Shown one piece after another: positions 25,881 to 33,626 of a stretch of 33,705 nt of DNA. The stretch comes from an uncultured Psychrobacter sp. (GTDB taxonomy: Bacteria > Pseudomonadota > Gammaproteobacteria > Pseudomonadales > Moraxellaceae): NCBI GenBank assembly GCA_947489525.1, contig CANLDW010000010.1:1-33705 (forward strand), written 5' to 3'. Each line of letters starts with the position of its first letter. Position 1 is the first letter of the stretch. The notes under the pieces were generated by a model. The model was not told the origin of the DNA. It made no database searches and was given only the letters and a program-made list of their open reading frames with translations. Position numbers and translations under genes: made by a program.

Positions 25881-26045
25881 TTATGGTTTAATACTGCCAC
25901 GGCTAACACCTGACCAGTCGGTGACTTCTGGAATGTCTGATAGATCAATGTCGTCATCATTAAGCGTTGCTAAATGCTCTAAATCTACTTGTTGCTTGGC
26001 CGTTAGTGGTGGTAGCTCGTCTATTTGATAACTAACTTTGTTCAC
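25881..26045 (-). CDS. brnA: BrnA-like antitoxin, short (possible premature stop)
   Basis: A 54-residue frame starting GTG at 26045, with AGGGAG 5 bases upstream, overlapping the end of the BrnT frame by 14 bases. It contains LNDDDIDLSDIPEVTDWSG, the acidic N-terminal toxin-binding motif of BrnA antitoxins. It stops at TAA 25881-25883, yet the same frame then continues sensibly (AFFTEASIIAKFKDKTKQ) for 23 codons to the next TAA at 25809. BrnA normally continues into a ribbon-helix-helix DNA-binding part, so the stop may be a nonsense mutation. Function as antitoxin is inferred from the motif and from following brnT. Confidence 0.68.
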   Translation of the reverse strand: MNKVSYQIDELPPLTAKQQVDLEHLATLNDDDIDLSDIPEVTDWSGVSRGSIKP

Positions 26046-26304
26046 ACTGGCTCCCTTTCATTTTTTTGACACGTCTAGCTGAGATAATGCGTATAACCTC
26101 ACCATTATCTATTTCTGTTTGCGTATGGGCTACCAATAGGACGGCGGTACCGTCTACTGTACCCAGCGCTTGCCACTGCTTTTCATCATTTTCATACCTG
26201 TCTTGCTGACGCAGGCATAAAAGGTCTAGAAAAACTCGGGCGGCTGCCTCAAATAATAAACGGTGCTTACGCTGATTGGTGTTTTTTTTGTTCATCCCAT
26301 TCAA
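26032..26304 (-). CDS. brnT: BrnT-like toxin with displaced N-terminus
   Basis: A 90-residue frame matching BrnT ribonuclease toxins over most of its length: RKHRLLFEAAARVFLDLLCL, then GTVDGTAVLLVAHTQTE and VIRIISARRVKK. Family members begin with a FEWDxxKN strand; here FEWDEQK is encoded at 26285-26305 but in another frame, joined only if the run of eight A's (minus strand; 26282-26289) had seven. The frame given starts at TTG 26304 or ATG 26295 with no clear ribosome site, and the FEWD frame has no ATG, GTG or TTG upstream before a stop. Either a slipped homopolymer, a decayed toxin, or expression by slippage. It follows the RelB-like gene by 9 bases and overlaps brnA. Confidence 0.72.
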   Translation of the reverse strand: MNGMNKKNTNQRKHRLLFEAAARVFLDLLCLRQQDRYENDEKQWQALGTVDGTAVLLVAHTQTEIDNGEVIRIISARRVKKMKGSQCEQS

Positions 26305-26313
26305 ATCTAATAC

Positions 26314-26541
26314 TTATCTGTTCTCTCTGTCAGTATGCTCTTTATAGATTAGCAATTCATCTTGACTGACAGCTGTTACTTTCTGGTATTCAAAAGATAG
26401 CGGTACTTGATTGGTTTGCGCCACTTGGGTCAAGAACAATTTAATCGCTTGAGACGGCGTTAGACCATAGCTTTCAAACACGGCAAAAGCATTTTCTTTT
26501 AGCTCTTGATCGAGCCTGATATTATAATTAGTTGTCGTCAT
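26314..26541 (-). CDS. RelB/DinJ-family antitoxin
   Basis: A 75-residue protein with a ribbon-helix-helix N-terminus (NYNIRLDQELKENAFAVFES) and the GLTPSQAIKLFLTQV segment typical of RelB/DinJ antitoxins. The C-terminal tail, which would wrap the toxin, is short. No RelE or YafQ toxin follows; instead a BrnT-like frame starts 9 bases on. So it is either an orphan antitoxin or has been joined to brnTA by recombination. It is the first gene of this minus-strand unit, and a dyad around a TATATTATA sequence upstream suggests autorepression. Confidence 0.82.
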   Translation of the reverse strand: MTTTNYNIRLDQELKENAFAVFESYGLTPSQAIKLFLTQVAQTNQVPLSFEYQKVTAVSQDELLIYKEHTDRENR

Positions 26542-26547
26542 GGCATT

Positions 26548-26588
26548 ACAAATGGCTTATCTGTGTACATATAATATAAACCATTTGT
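26548..26588 (-). promoter_or_regulatory. operator dyad upstream of the RelB-like gene
   Basis: ACAAATGG (26548-26555) and CCATTTGT (26581-26588) form an inverted repeat flanking TATATTATA on the minus strand, a likely -10. Typical placement for antitoxin autorepression. Confidence 0.55.
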
Positions 26589-26624
26589 ATAGACAGTACC
26601 AGATTAATCACTCTTTTTTCTTTG

Positions 26625-27581
26625 CTATGATTTTTGCTTAGGGAACGTATAACCTACCGCCAGCAAATGCTTTTTATGGGTCTTTAAAAAAGCTTCATCT
26701 CTTAATTGAGTGTGTAACCAGCTGATCACTTCTTGGGTACTTTTTCCTGAAGGCGCATAGCTACCAAATGGGGCATAGTTAGCCAATAGAGGCGCAAAAC
26801 GGTCGATCTGTTTGACTGTTAAGGATGGTATATCTCTATTCTCATTATTCTGATTTAAGTCCTCCAGACTTTTTTTCTTGGTGGGCTTAGCTTTTACATT
26901 AAATTTTAGTCCTGTGACGGTACGACCACGTTTGACGTTTTCATAGGTGATTTTAATATCTGACTTTTCTGTTATTTCTTCAACGCTTGGGTTGATGACT
27001 CGACTTTTTAGGTTGTTAATACGTTCGTAAGATTTAGAAAGAGCTAGCTCCTCTCTAATTTCTTCAAGTGACATTGTCCACGAGCTCATTGCCTCATGTT
27101 TTTTGGCCAGATGGTATATATCTATTGAATATTCACCCTTCAGTTTAAGTACATCTTCTTTTTTATATTTAGTGAATGGATTATTTTCATCAAAAACCTT
27201 CAACATCAGTAGCACTTCATCTGTAAAACATAGAGACACATAGCCATCTTCATATATTGATCTGATGACCCACTGTACATTGACACGGCTACCGCGTTCA
27301 TTTCTATAGCTAAAAAATCGCCTCATCATCGTTTCACTAGCATCTTTTAATTGAGTATAAGCAGAATCCACTTGAATGTTGCAAGCCTCTGCAAATGCTT
27401 TCGCGGTTATCTCTATAGTGTCTTTTTCAGTGGCATCTATCAAACGCACTACTGAACTAGCAAGCAACAGCAACCGTTTTTCATCAAGTGTCATTTCATA
27501 AAACGCTTGTAGAATACGATTTTGCATAACAACCCAATTTGCAGGGTATTTCTTCTCATATAAACCAACTTGGTTAGTCAT
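26625..27581 (-). CDS. repB: Rep_3 (RepB-type) replication initiator
   Basis: A 318-residue initiator of theta-replicating iteron plasmids. The N-terminal winged-helix domain (WVVMQNRILQAFYEMTLDEKRLLLLASS, then ETMMRRFFSYRN) and the second winged helix (YSIDIYHLAKKHEA, then LEEIREELALSKSYERINNLKSRVINPSVEEI) are the usual Rep_3 blocks; a Lys-rich linker and an extra C-terminal domain of about 75 residues follow. AAGG 8 bases before ATG 27581 supports the start. Iterons lie directly upstream (27608-27714), placing the origin next to the gene. Rep likely represses its own promoter by binding these repeats. Confidence 0.93.
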   Translation of the reverse strand: MTNQVGLYEKKYPANWVVMQNRILQAFYEMTLDEKRLLLLASSVVRLIDATEKDTIEITAKAFAEACNIQVDSAYTQLKDASETMMRRFFSYRNERGSRVNVQWVIRSIYEDGYVSLCFTDEVLLMLKVFDENNPFTKYKKEDVLKLKGEYSIDIYHLAKKHEAMSSWTMSLEEIREELALSKSYERINNLKSRVINPSVEEITEKSDIKITYENVKRGRTVTGLKFNVKAKPTKKKSLEDLNQNNENRDIPSLTVKQIDRFAPLLANYAPFGSYAPSGKSTQEVISWLHTQLRDEAFLKTHKKHLLAVGYTFPKQKS

Positions 27582-27607
27582 ATCTACGCCTTAATACTCA
27601 AATCTAT

Positions 27608-27714
27608 CTAATTGTAGCATAATACCTGCTGATTGTAGCTTTTAACCTAGCTGATTGTAGCTTTTAACCTAGCTGATTGTAGCATTAACCTAGCTGATTG
27701 TAGCTTTATAGATC
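27608..27714. repeat. replication iterons (oriV)
   Basis: Four directly repeated 21-22-bp units starting GCTGATTGTAGC (27628, 27650, 27672, 27693), followed by TTTTAACCTA in the first two, plus a degenerate unit CTAATTGTAGC at 27608. The 21-22-base period puts each on the same helix face. They end about 25 bases before the rep start and are flanked on the right by an AT-rich stretch suitable for strand opening. Confidence 0.9.
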
Positions 27715-27908
27715 TTGAAGCCCTTAACTGGTAAGGTCTGAGAGCTTCCTAAAAGTCTTTAAAAATCTTTAAAAGTAAAAAATATGTTTTTATATTAAAT
27801 AATAGGAAAAAAGCTCAAGAACTGACGGATTTGAGATGATAATATGAGCGACCAATCACTTATAGAACTGTTCAGTAGCTCAAAACGCTATGGTCAATTT
27901 ACTCGGTA
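27715..27908. other. AT-rich origin flank
   Basis: AT-rich sequence with repeated TCTTTAAAA-like strings (27758-27777) and an A/T-only stretch near 27780-27805, a plausible DNA-unwinding element. A 27-codon plus-strand frame begins at 27844 but I do not support it. Confidence 0.5.
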
Positions 27909-28079
27909 TCAATCTTTATTCTCATAGTTCGGATTAAGCTTTGATCTTTGAAAATCTTCAAAAGCACGGTCAAAGATATTTTGAATGTCTTCATCTGTCA
28001 TTCTGGCCAACGCTGTTTTCATACTCTCAGTATCAGTCTCATTTTTTGTAGATAACTTGTCTTCATTTTCAATAGTCAT
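27909..28079 (-). CDS. small acidic hypothetical protein
   Basis: I do not recognise this 56-residue protein. I chose ATG 28079 (MTIENEDK) because GAGGT lies 7 bases upstream; the frame can be extended seven codons to 28100 without a ribosome site. It is charged, with a short predicted helix at the end (MTDEDIQNIFDRAFEDFQRSK). It lies between the origin and the mobilisation region, transcribed towards the iterons, a place where small copy-control or plasmid-stability genes occur; that is only context. Confidence 0.55.
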   Translation of the reverse strand: MTIENEDKLSTKNETDTESMKTALARMTDEDIQNIFDRAFEDFQRSKLNPNYENKD

Positions 28080-28207
28080 TATCGACACCTCTGTAAACAC
28101 ATCTTAAAGCATTGCTAAAACGCATAAAAAATACTCTTATATGCGTTCTACGCTCTGTTCGATACGATGGTAGCTAAAGCTATTTTAAAACGCTTAAAAC
28201 AGCTAAA

Positions 28208-28244
28208 AATCGTCTTCTAGCATTTCGCTAATTAGAAGACGATT
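28208..28244 (-). terminator. intrinsic terminator after the 113-residue gene
   Basis: Perfect 12-bp stem AATCGTCTTCTA (28208-28219) and TAGAAGACGATT (28233-28244) with a 13-base loop; A's on the left give a T-run on the minus strand. It sits 40 bases beyond the stop of the gene at 28284-28625. Confidence 0.78.
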
Positions 28245-28283
28245 CAGTTGTACTGATGAATAGGCTATTGCTAACAGTAACAG

Positions 28284-28625
28284 TTATTGAGCTGCTGAAT
28301 CGTCATCAAACAATGAACCGTACTCACTATCTTGATTGTCTTCATGTGAAGTAAAACTGCTTGATACCATCTTAGCCTCACCTTGCATCTTATGAGCAAT
28401 TGACTTTAAAAACTCACGGTGCTTTTTCAAACGGACATATTTTTCATTATCGTGTGCATCTAAAAAAATAGCTTGCAGTTCATGATTGTCATCATCGTCT
28501 AATGCGTTGGCCAACCACTCCCCCAATATTTTATGTGCTTCAAGCCTGTCCTGATCAATCTCTTTTTTAAGAGCCTGTAATTGCTTAATCTTATTTGCAA
28601 ATAAATCATCTGATATTACTGACAT
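28284..28625 (-). CDS. hypothetical protein, divergent from the relaxase
   Basis: A 113-residue mostly helical, hydrophilic protein (MSVISDDLFANKIKQLQALKKEID ... LKKHREFLKSIAHKMQG) with an acidic, Ser-rich tail. AGGATGAGGT lies just before ATG. I do not recognise a family. Its position, transcribed away from the oriT-like region and the relaxase, is where MOBQ plasmids keep mobilisation accessory (MobC-like) genes, so an oriT-binding helper is a reasonable guess, not more. It has its own terminator. Confidence 0.65.
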   Translation of the reverse strand: MSVISDDLFANKIKQLQALKKEIDQDRLEAHKILGEWLANALDDDDNHELQAIFLDAHDNEKYVRLKKHREFLKSIAHKMQGEAKMVSSSFTSHEDNQDSEYGSLFDDDSAAQ

Positions 28626-28689
28626 TACCTCATCCTTTTTTTAGCCAACTATGATAGAGTTGATCCTAGCAGTACATATACAGGTATGC

Positions 28690-28860
28690 AAGGTAGTAAA
28701 ATACACAAGACCACTTCGTTTCGTGGGCGCAGTAGTATTTTAACCCTCTGTTAAGAGCGAACTTAGGAGTTTATGTAAAAAAGGCCCACAAGGGGCGCTA
28801 TTTTTTTTACATAAACTCCGTCGTCCGGCAGGGGGCGAACCCCCTACAACCCCCAAAAAA
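28690..28860. other. oriT-like region
   Basis: On the minus strand TACTGCGCCCACG (28722-28734) resembles the MOBQ nick core AGTGCGCCCT of RSF1010, and an inverted repeat TTAAC/GTTAA (near 28740-28754) precedes it on that strand. To the right is a 17-bp perfect stem GGAGTTTATGTAAAAAA (28766-28782) with its complement at 28803-28819, loop containing GGCCCACAAGGGGC, then a GC hairpin AGGGGG-CGAA-CCCCCT (28830-28845). The relaxase starts 40 bases beyond. The hairpins are seen; the nick site is inference. Confidence 0.6.
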
Positions 28861-28888
28861 TCATCACTCAATATTGGGTTTTTTTGCT

Positions 28889-31525
28889 ATGAATAATAAA
28901 GGTTTTCATCTGTCGGTTAGCGCCGTTAGTAAGGCGAAAAATCATAGCGTGGTGGCAAAGTCGGCTTATAATTCTGGCTCAAAACTGGTTGATGGGCAGT
29001 CAGGAGTCGTCCACGATTATACCAGTAAAGCTAAAGATAAAATCTTAAACTTAGTGGACAGTGATGGCACTAAATATACGCAAGTTATTGAGAAAAATGT
29101 GGTGCATATGGCGTTGATAACGCCAACTCTTGCTGGGGATCTAGCAGTGACACGTGAGGGTTTTTGGAATGATATCGAACGCATTGAGACTCGTAAAAAC
29201 GCGCAATTGGGTACTGAGATTGATGTGATGTTTCCTGATGGGATCACCGCTGATCAGCGTATAGTTCTGGCCGAGCGCTACGCTCAAACCTTATCTGATC
29301 GTTATAACGTGCTTGTCGATGTGGCCATTCATCGGCCCCACAGTCACGAGAAACATGTGGGGGAGGTTGAAGTGGTTGAGCTGACCAGTCGTAATTTTCA
29401 TGCCCATATTTTACTCTCAAGCCGTGAGATAGTAGCGGATGTTGAGGGTTATGCTTTATCAGCACGCAAGAATTGGCTGCAGTGGTCAACGGAGGAGCGT
29501 TTATCTAAGGGGTTAAACGGGCGCGGCGATGAGCTTAAATATCAACGCACCCTTTGGGCGGATATGGCCAATAAGCTACTGCCTGAGAATAAAACCATTA
29601 GTGAGAAATCCTACCGTGAGCTGGGCATCAGTCTTTTACCAAAAATGAAACTGGGCAAGTCATTGTATAAGGATATTCTCAAAGGCAATCGTTCAGTGAT
29701 TCATGAGTACAACGAGACGATTGATGAGATCAATGCTTACATTGAAAAAAATGGTCTGGTAATTGAGTATGACGACAAGGGACGTATTGACCTAGAAAGC
29801 AATGAGCAAGAGGTTAACGGCGTCACAGTACATTATAAAAAGCGTAAGCCCTTTGCGCGAATTGAGCTCAGTAATATCCGCTTTGTAGATCCTGCCGCTG
29901 AACTTGAACCCGCTATCCCTAAAAATAACAGTCAGACGCATAGTGATGTGGCCAATGATCACGCACTTGATGAGCTTTTAGCAATTTCAGCCGACTTTGT
30001 GAGTCAAAAAAAGATGGTACGCAGCGCCTTATTTTCAACCATTGATGCGCTGTATGAAGAGTTAGCGCTTCAGTCTAAACAGATTATTACCATTGATAAA
30101 AACATTAAGAGTACCCAGCGGTTCACCAAGGAGGTGGGACAGGATTTTAGCGAGCCCCGCCAAAAAATGATTGAGCTTGCCCGGAAAATACATACGAAAG
30201 AGCAAAGCGAGGCACTAAAGACGGCTTTAGCGTCGGTTGATCAGTTTAGACAAGATGACACCCTACAAACAGGCCGCGCTGTTAGCCGCCTTGAAGAGCA
30301 GCTGTCACAGATTGATAAAACGGTGCTGAACAATAAAGCGGTTTTAAAAAATCTTATTCCCCTTAACAATCGAGTTATTGATGATCATAAGGCGCTAAAG
30401 GCCACCTTAAAACCGTTTGCCGCAACGCTGAATAAGCTGGCTACTGACTTTAAAGCGCTTGATGAGATTGATATTGAAAAAACTGAGCTGCAGCGGCACT
30501 GGCGGGAGACGTTTGAGGATTTGCAGGCGATCGAGATAACGAGCAACCTTGACACCTATCATAAGTTCGCGGCACTGGCAGATCTTGATGTTGAGCGTTT
30601 TAAAGCGCTTGAGCAAGAGCGTGAGGCGCTGCGTGCTCTTAAAGCGGTAGAGATAGATGATACCGCTGAGGCACGTTTGAAGATGCTTGTATCTGATGTA
30701 AAGACATTTAAAACCGCCAATAATGAAGACATCAAACAATTAAAGCTGCAAATCAATACCAGTCAAAAAACCTATCAGCGCCTATCGCCGTTTTATGAGC
30801 AGCGTATTGCCCTTCTTGATCAAAGTGAAGCGGTGATTGTGCAAGATGATGACTTATACGATGAGATTACCCGTACCAAGACCACTCAATTGAACGCAGA
30901 TCGGCTTGATGACTGGCGCAACCGTACGATGAGGCTTCAGTACCAGCTCAACAAAGCACATGAGCAAGCAGAGCTTAAGAAAAAGGCTGAGCGTGCACGA
31001 GAGGAAGCAGAGAAGCGGCGGCAAGAAAAACAACAAAAAGAGCAAGATGCTACTGCCCTTGCGCGTACCCGACAGGCAGAAGTCAAGGCGTATCAGAGCA
31101 GGTTTGATAATATGCTGGTACGGGTTAAAGACCGTATTGATAAGATCGACTTTAAAGCGATTGATACTACTGCCACTGTGATAGAGGTGGCTGAAAAGTT
31201 AGCTGCTGAGGCCCTCGTTTTAAAAACGCTTCAGCATACTGATAACGTCACCGCGTTGCAAAAGCGTTTGCGAGACACGGATGCAGAACGGGTGACGATA
31301 GACAGAGATACATCGGTACAGACACTATTACAAGCGCTCGGCACGCTTCCTAGCGACCGTCATAAAATTGATACTATAAACGCGCTTAATGAGCGTTTTG
31401 AGCAGGTTCCTGACATCCGCGTGGGCACGCAAAATTTAGCGCAAATCTTGGCCGCACAAGTGCTGGATATAGACAAGGCTATTCAAGAAAAAGCGCGCCA
31501 TTACTCGTCACCACGCCCATTTTAG
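28889..31525 (+). CDS. mobA: MobA/MobL-family relaxase (MOBQ)
   Basis: An 878-residue relaxase that nicks oriT and pilots the strand during mobilisation. From ATG 28889 the N-terminus reads MNNKGFHLSV then SAYNSG with Y27 as the likely nicking tyrosine, and the metal-binding histidine motif is NFHAHILLSSRE (H171, H173). The longer frame would start at TTG 28874. Residues about 330-878 are charged helices and coiled coil (for example KKKAERAREEAEKRRQEKQQ near 695) with no primase or helicase motif I can see. No ribosome site is evident. The plasmid has no coupling protein or pilus genes, so it would be mobilisable, not self-transmissible. Confidence 0.92.
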   Translation: MNNKGFHLSVSAVSKAKNHSVVAKSAYNSGSKLVDGQSGVVHDYTSKAKDKILNLVDSDGTKYTQVIEKNVVHMALITPTLAGDLAVTREGFWNDIERIETRKNAQLGTEIDVMFPDGITADQRIVLAERYAQTLSDRYNVLVDVAIHRPHSHEKHVGEVEVVELTSRNFHAHILLSSREIVADVEGYALSARKNWLQWSTEERLSKGLNGRGDELKYQRTLWADMANKLLPENKTISEKSYRELGISLLPKMKLGKSLYKDILKGNRSVIHEYNETIDEINAYIEKNGLVIEYDDKGRIDLESNEQEVNGVTVHYKKRKPFARIELSNIRFVDPAAELEPAIPKNNSQTHSDVANDHALDELLAISADFVSQKKMVRSALFSTIDALYEELALQSKQIITIDKNIKSTQRFTKEVGQDFSEPRQKMIELARKIHTKEQSEALKTALASVDQFRQDDTLQTGRAVSRLEEQLSQIDKTVLNNKAVLKNLIPLNNRVIDDHKALKATLKPFAATLNKLATDFKALDEIDIEKTELQRHWRETFEDLQAIEITSNLDTYHKFAALADLDVERFKALEQEREALRALKAVEIDDTAEARLKMLVSDVKTFKTANNEDIKQLKLQINTSQKTYQRLSPFYEQRIALLDQSEAVIVQDDDLYDEITRTKTTQLNADRLDDWRNRTMRLQYQLNKAHEQAELKKKAERAREEAEKRRQEKQQKEQDATALARTRQAEVKAYQSRFDNMLVRVKDRIDKIDFKAIDTTATVIEVAEKLAAEALVLKTLQHTDNVTALQKRLRDTDAERVTIDRDTSVQTLLQALGTLPSDRHKIDTINALNERFEQVPDIRVGTQNLAQILAAQVLDIDKAIQEKARHYSSPRPF

Positions 31526-31555
31526 TTGTGATGATTACAATAATGAGTACTTACT

Positions 31556-32512
31556 ATGAATAAAAATGACCGCACTGAGCAAGACATACACGATCAACTT
31601 GTTAACCTAGTGACTTCATTGACTCCGGTCATTGGGGCCTTGCGTGAGCTGATTAAGCGAGCCGATGATGCGGTAGCGAGGCGGCTTGAGCGTTCGCTTA
31701 GCGGTATTGATAGCAAGGTGAATGAGGTGTCTTCTGCCATTGAAGAATTAGGTAGTAGCGCAAGCACGACTTCGCAGGCATTGAGTCAGTATCAAGAACT
31801 CGTGTTAAAGCAGCTACAAGCGGCAGTGACTGCTTTTACTGACAATGATATGCCGCGTCGTTATGATGACAAAATAGCAGGCATCATCACCGATATGAAA
31901 CAGCAGATTGATACGGCTGTAGAGTCGGTCGTCACTGCTAAAAACGACAGCATAGAGGTACAAGTGAGTACCATGCAAGCGGTGGCTGACAAGCTTGGCG
32001 CAGGCGCTGACAATCTAGCCCTATTCACCAATCAGTACCAAGCTGGTCATAAGCAGATTATTGAAGATATTGAGACCTTTGAGACCACCACCAAAACGCG
32101 GATTGAACAGGTTGAGGGTAGAGCTAGTAAAGACTTGGACAAAATTCATAAGTCCATTGAGACTATGAGTATTAAAAGGATTGCAGCCGCTGTCGCAGCG
32201 GGTACGATGGCTGTGATAATAAGTTTGGTGGCCCTGGTATTTTGGTATGTGCCAAGCTTTGATGAGATTGCAGAGATGAGATACCAGCAAGCAGAGCTAC
32301 AGCGCGGCATCGATGAGCTTGAAACGGGGTGGAAGCAGGCATTTGATAACGCTCAAAGTCAGCAGATTATTTTGGCTTGTGATGTTAATGAAGCGCAGCC
32401 TGATGCAATCAGCTGGTGCGTTAGAGCAGACAGTAAAAGTGTTTTGAGAGATGAGAGAGGCTTTGTTTATTATAAAATAGCTGGGGTGCCGCGTGCAGAG
32501 CCGACTGAGTAA
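31556..32512 (+). CDS. coiled-coil, single-pass membrane protein of the mob operon
   Basis: A 318-residue protein 30 bases after the relaxase on the same strand. Helical heptad-type sequence runs over about 1-205 (LRELIKRADDAVARRLERS and following), then one membrane segment (about 210-232: AAAVAAGTMAVIISLVALVFW) and a 85-residue tail with two cysteines. I cannot name the family; MOBQ operons often carry a MobB/MbeB-like membrane helper that stabilises the relaxosome or links it to the coupling protein, and the layout fits that idea. The ribosome site is weak. A terminator follows at 32616. Confidence 0.65.
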   Translation: MNKNDRTEQDIHDQLVNLVTSLTPVIGALRELIKRADDAVARRLERSLSGIDSKVNEVSSAIEELGSSASTTSQALSQYQELVLKQLQAAVTAFTDNDMPRRYDDKIAGIITDMKQQIDTAVESVVTAKNDSIEVQVSTMQAVADKLGAGADNLALFTNQYQAGHKQIIEDIETFETTTKTRIEQVEGRASKDLDKIHKSIETMSIKRIAAAVAAGTMAVIISLVALVFWYVPSFDEIAEMRYQQAELQRGIDELETGWKQAFDNAQSQQIILACDVNEAQPDAISWCVRADSKSVLRDERGFVYYKIAGVPRAEPTE

Positions 32513-32615
32513 AGGCATATGGTAATAGTAAGCCATATTGCCCAAAAGTGCGTCTTCTGAGACATATAAGACTGAAAAAAGCTTGTTTGATTGTCGTTAT
32601 CTTTGTCTATATCAA

Positions 32616-32646
32616 AAAGCCAGATAATGACACTTTATCTGGCTTT
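32616..32646. terminator. terminator between mob operon and convergent gene
   Basis: Stem AAAGCCAGATAA (32616-32627) and TTATCTGGCTTT (32635-32646), loop TGACACT, A-run on the left and T's on the right: usable in both directions by the convergent genes at 31556-32512 and 32700-32975. Confidence 0.78.
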
Positions 32647-32699
32647 AAGGGTTATTGTTTCTTGTTAAACAAGTTGTCTGTAAATATAAGCTAAAGCCA

Positions 32700-32975
32700 T
32701 TACGCTGCTTGGTCAGTGTGAGCTGTGACCAACTCTATAAAAGCAGTTTCAAGGGTGCTTAACGCATGATCGTCAACGATAAGACCGTCATCTAGCTGTC
32801 GTTGCACCCAGACATAAACCGCTTCATCATTATAAAGAATGGGGTCAACACCAAGTAGGGTTGCCAGCTGTACGCCTTGCTGTATTTGTAAGCTTAATAA
32901 CAGCTGAGAGGCTAACGTTTTAGTCTGTTCACTAAACCATGTGCAGCTATTGAGCCGAGATAGATTGTTATTCAT
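32700..32975 (-). CDS. small hypothetical protein
   Basis: A 91-residue protein from ATG 32975, chosen because AGGAG lies 7 bases upstream; the ten extra N-terminal codons to 33005 have no ribosome site. It is mainly helical (TWFSEQTKTLASQLLLSLQIQQG, then LYNDEAVYVWVQRQLDDG). I do not recognise a family. Neighbours are the mob operon terminator on the left and an XRE regulator on the right, both on the same minus-strand side, so a small accessory or control function is conceivable. Confidence 0.55.
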   Translation of the reverse strand: MNNNLSRLNSCTWFSEQTKTLASQLLLSLQIQQGVQLATLLGVDPILYNDEAVYVWVQRQLDDGLIVDDHALSTLETAFIELVTAHTDQAA

Positions 32976-33130
32976 TGGTATTCTCCTATAGACCATTATA
33001 TACATATAATAAATAAAATGACTTACTACAGGTCAAATTATACCTATATTTTAATCTATTGCAAGAGAAAATAACCTTCTGTAGGTCTTTTTATTCGTTT
33101 AAAGACAATCACAGCTCATGACAACGTTAT

Positions 33131-33355
33131 TTATGCTGGTGACTCACTGCTGTCCTCATTTATGATTTCGTATAAATCACCAACATTGATTCTAAGATAA
33201 GTACATAAAGACTCGATGACATCTAGATCAACGCGGGTGGCTTCTTCATGATACATGCGAGTAATGGTGCCACGATTGATGCCAGTATCTCTTGAGATAT
33301 CGGCAATTTTAAGGCGTCTTTCACCCATGATGGTCGATAAGTGACACTTCACCAT
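33131..33355 (-). CDS. XRE/Cro-type HTH regulator
   Basis: A 74-residue DNA-binding protein with a single helix-turn-helix domain of the Cro/C1 type: MGERRLKIADISRDTGINRG (helices 1-3), TITRMYHEEATRVDLDVIESLCTYLRINVGDLYEI. The start at ATG 33355 follows GAGGG by 6-7 bases; the ATG at 33373 has no such site. Members of this short group (YozG/HTH_26-like) often autoregulate or control plasmid genes. It is transcribed away from the octamer array and the partition operon; its target is unknown. Confidence 0.82.
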   Translation of the reverse strand: MVKCHLSTIMGERRLKIADISRDTGINRGTITRMYHEEATRVDLDVIESLCTYLRINVGDLYEIINEDSSESPA

Positions 33356-33373
33356 AGTGGTTCCCTCATTCAT

Positions 33374-33626
33374 ATTAGTGGTTTTTGATTGGTGAGCGGA
33401 TTATAACGAATATGAGCGGCTAAAGTATTGCTTTTAGTAGCTCATATTGATACTTGATAGCTACACTTTATATGTTAGCAGTCAGTTTACTGGGGCATCT
33501 CAGTCTTTGACAAATTTATGCAGTTTTATGAATATTATTCACATAGAAATTCAGTCGATATCAAAGATATAGTTATTTTTTAAAAATGTTGCTATTCATC
33601 TAACTATTGAGTAAAGTCTTAATAAT
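33374..33626 (+). promoter_or_regulatory. leader upstream of the partition operon (if the ends join)
   Basis: A 250-base AT-rich stretch without a gene. TTGACA (33507-33512) is followed by AT-rich -10 candidates (GAATAT at 33530 with a 17-base spacer; TATTAT at 33533 with 20). TTGAGTA at 33607-33613 is one inverted array unit, forming a dyad with the first TACTCAA of the array. If circular, this would be the parF promoter region, placing the array in the transcript leader. Confidence 0.45.

Noticed and set aside
27844..27927. 27-codon plus-strand frame beside the origin (MSDQSLIELFSSSKRYGQF...)
   Set aside because: It has a fair start context but is very short, overlaps the opposite gene at 27909-28079, and I know no family.
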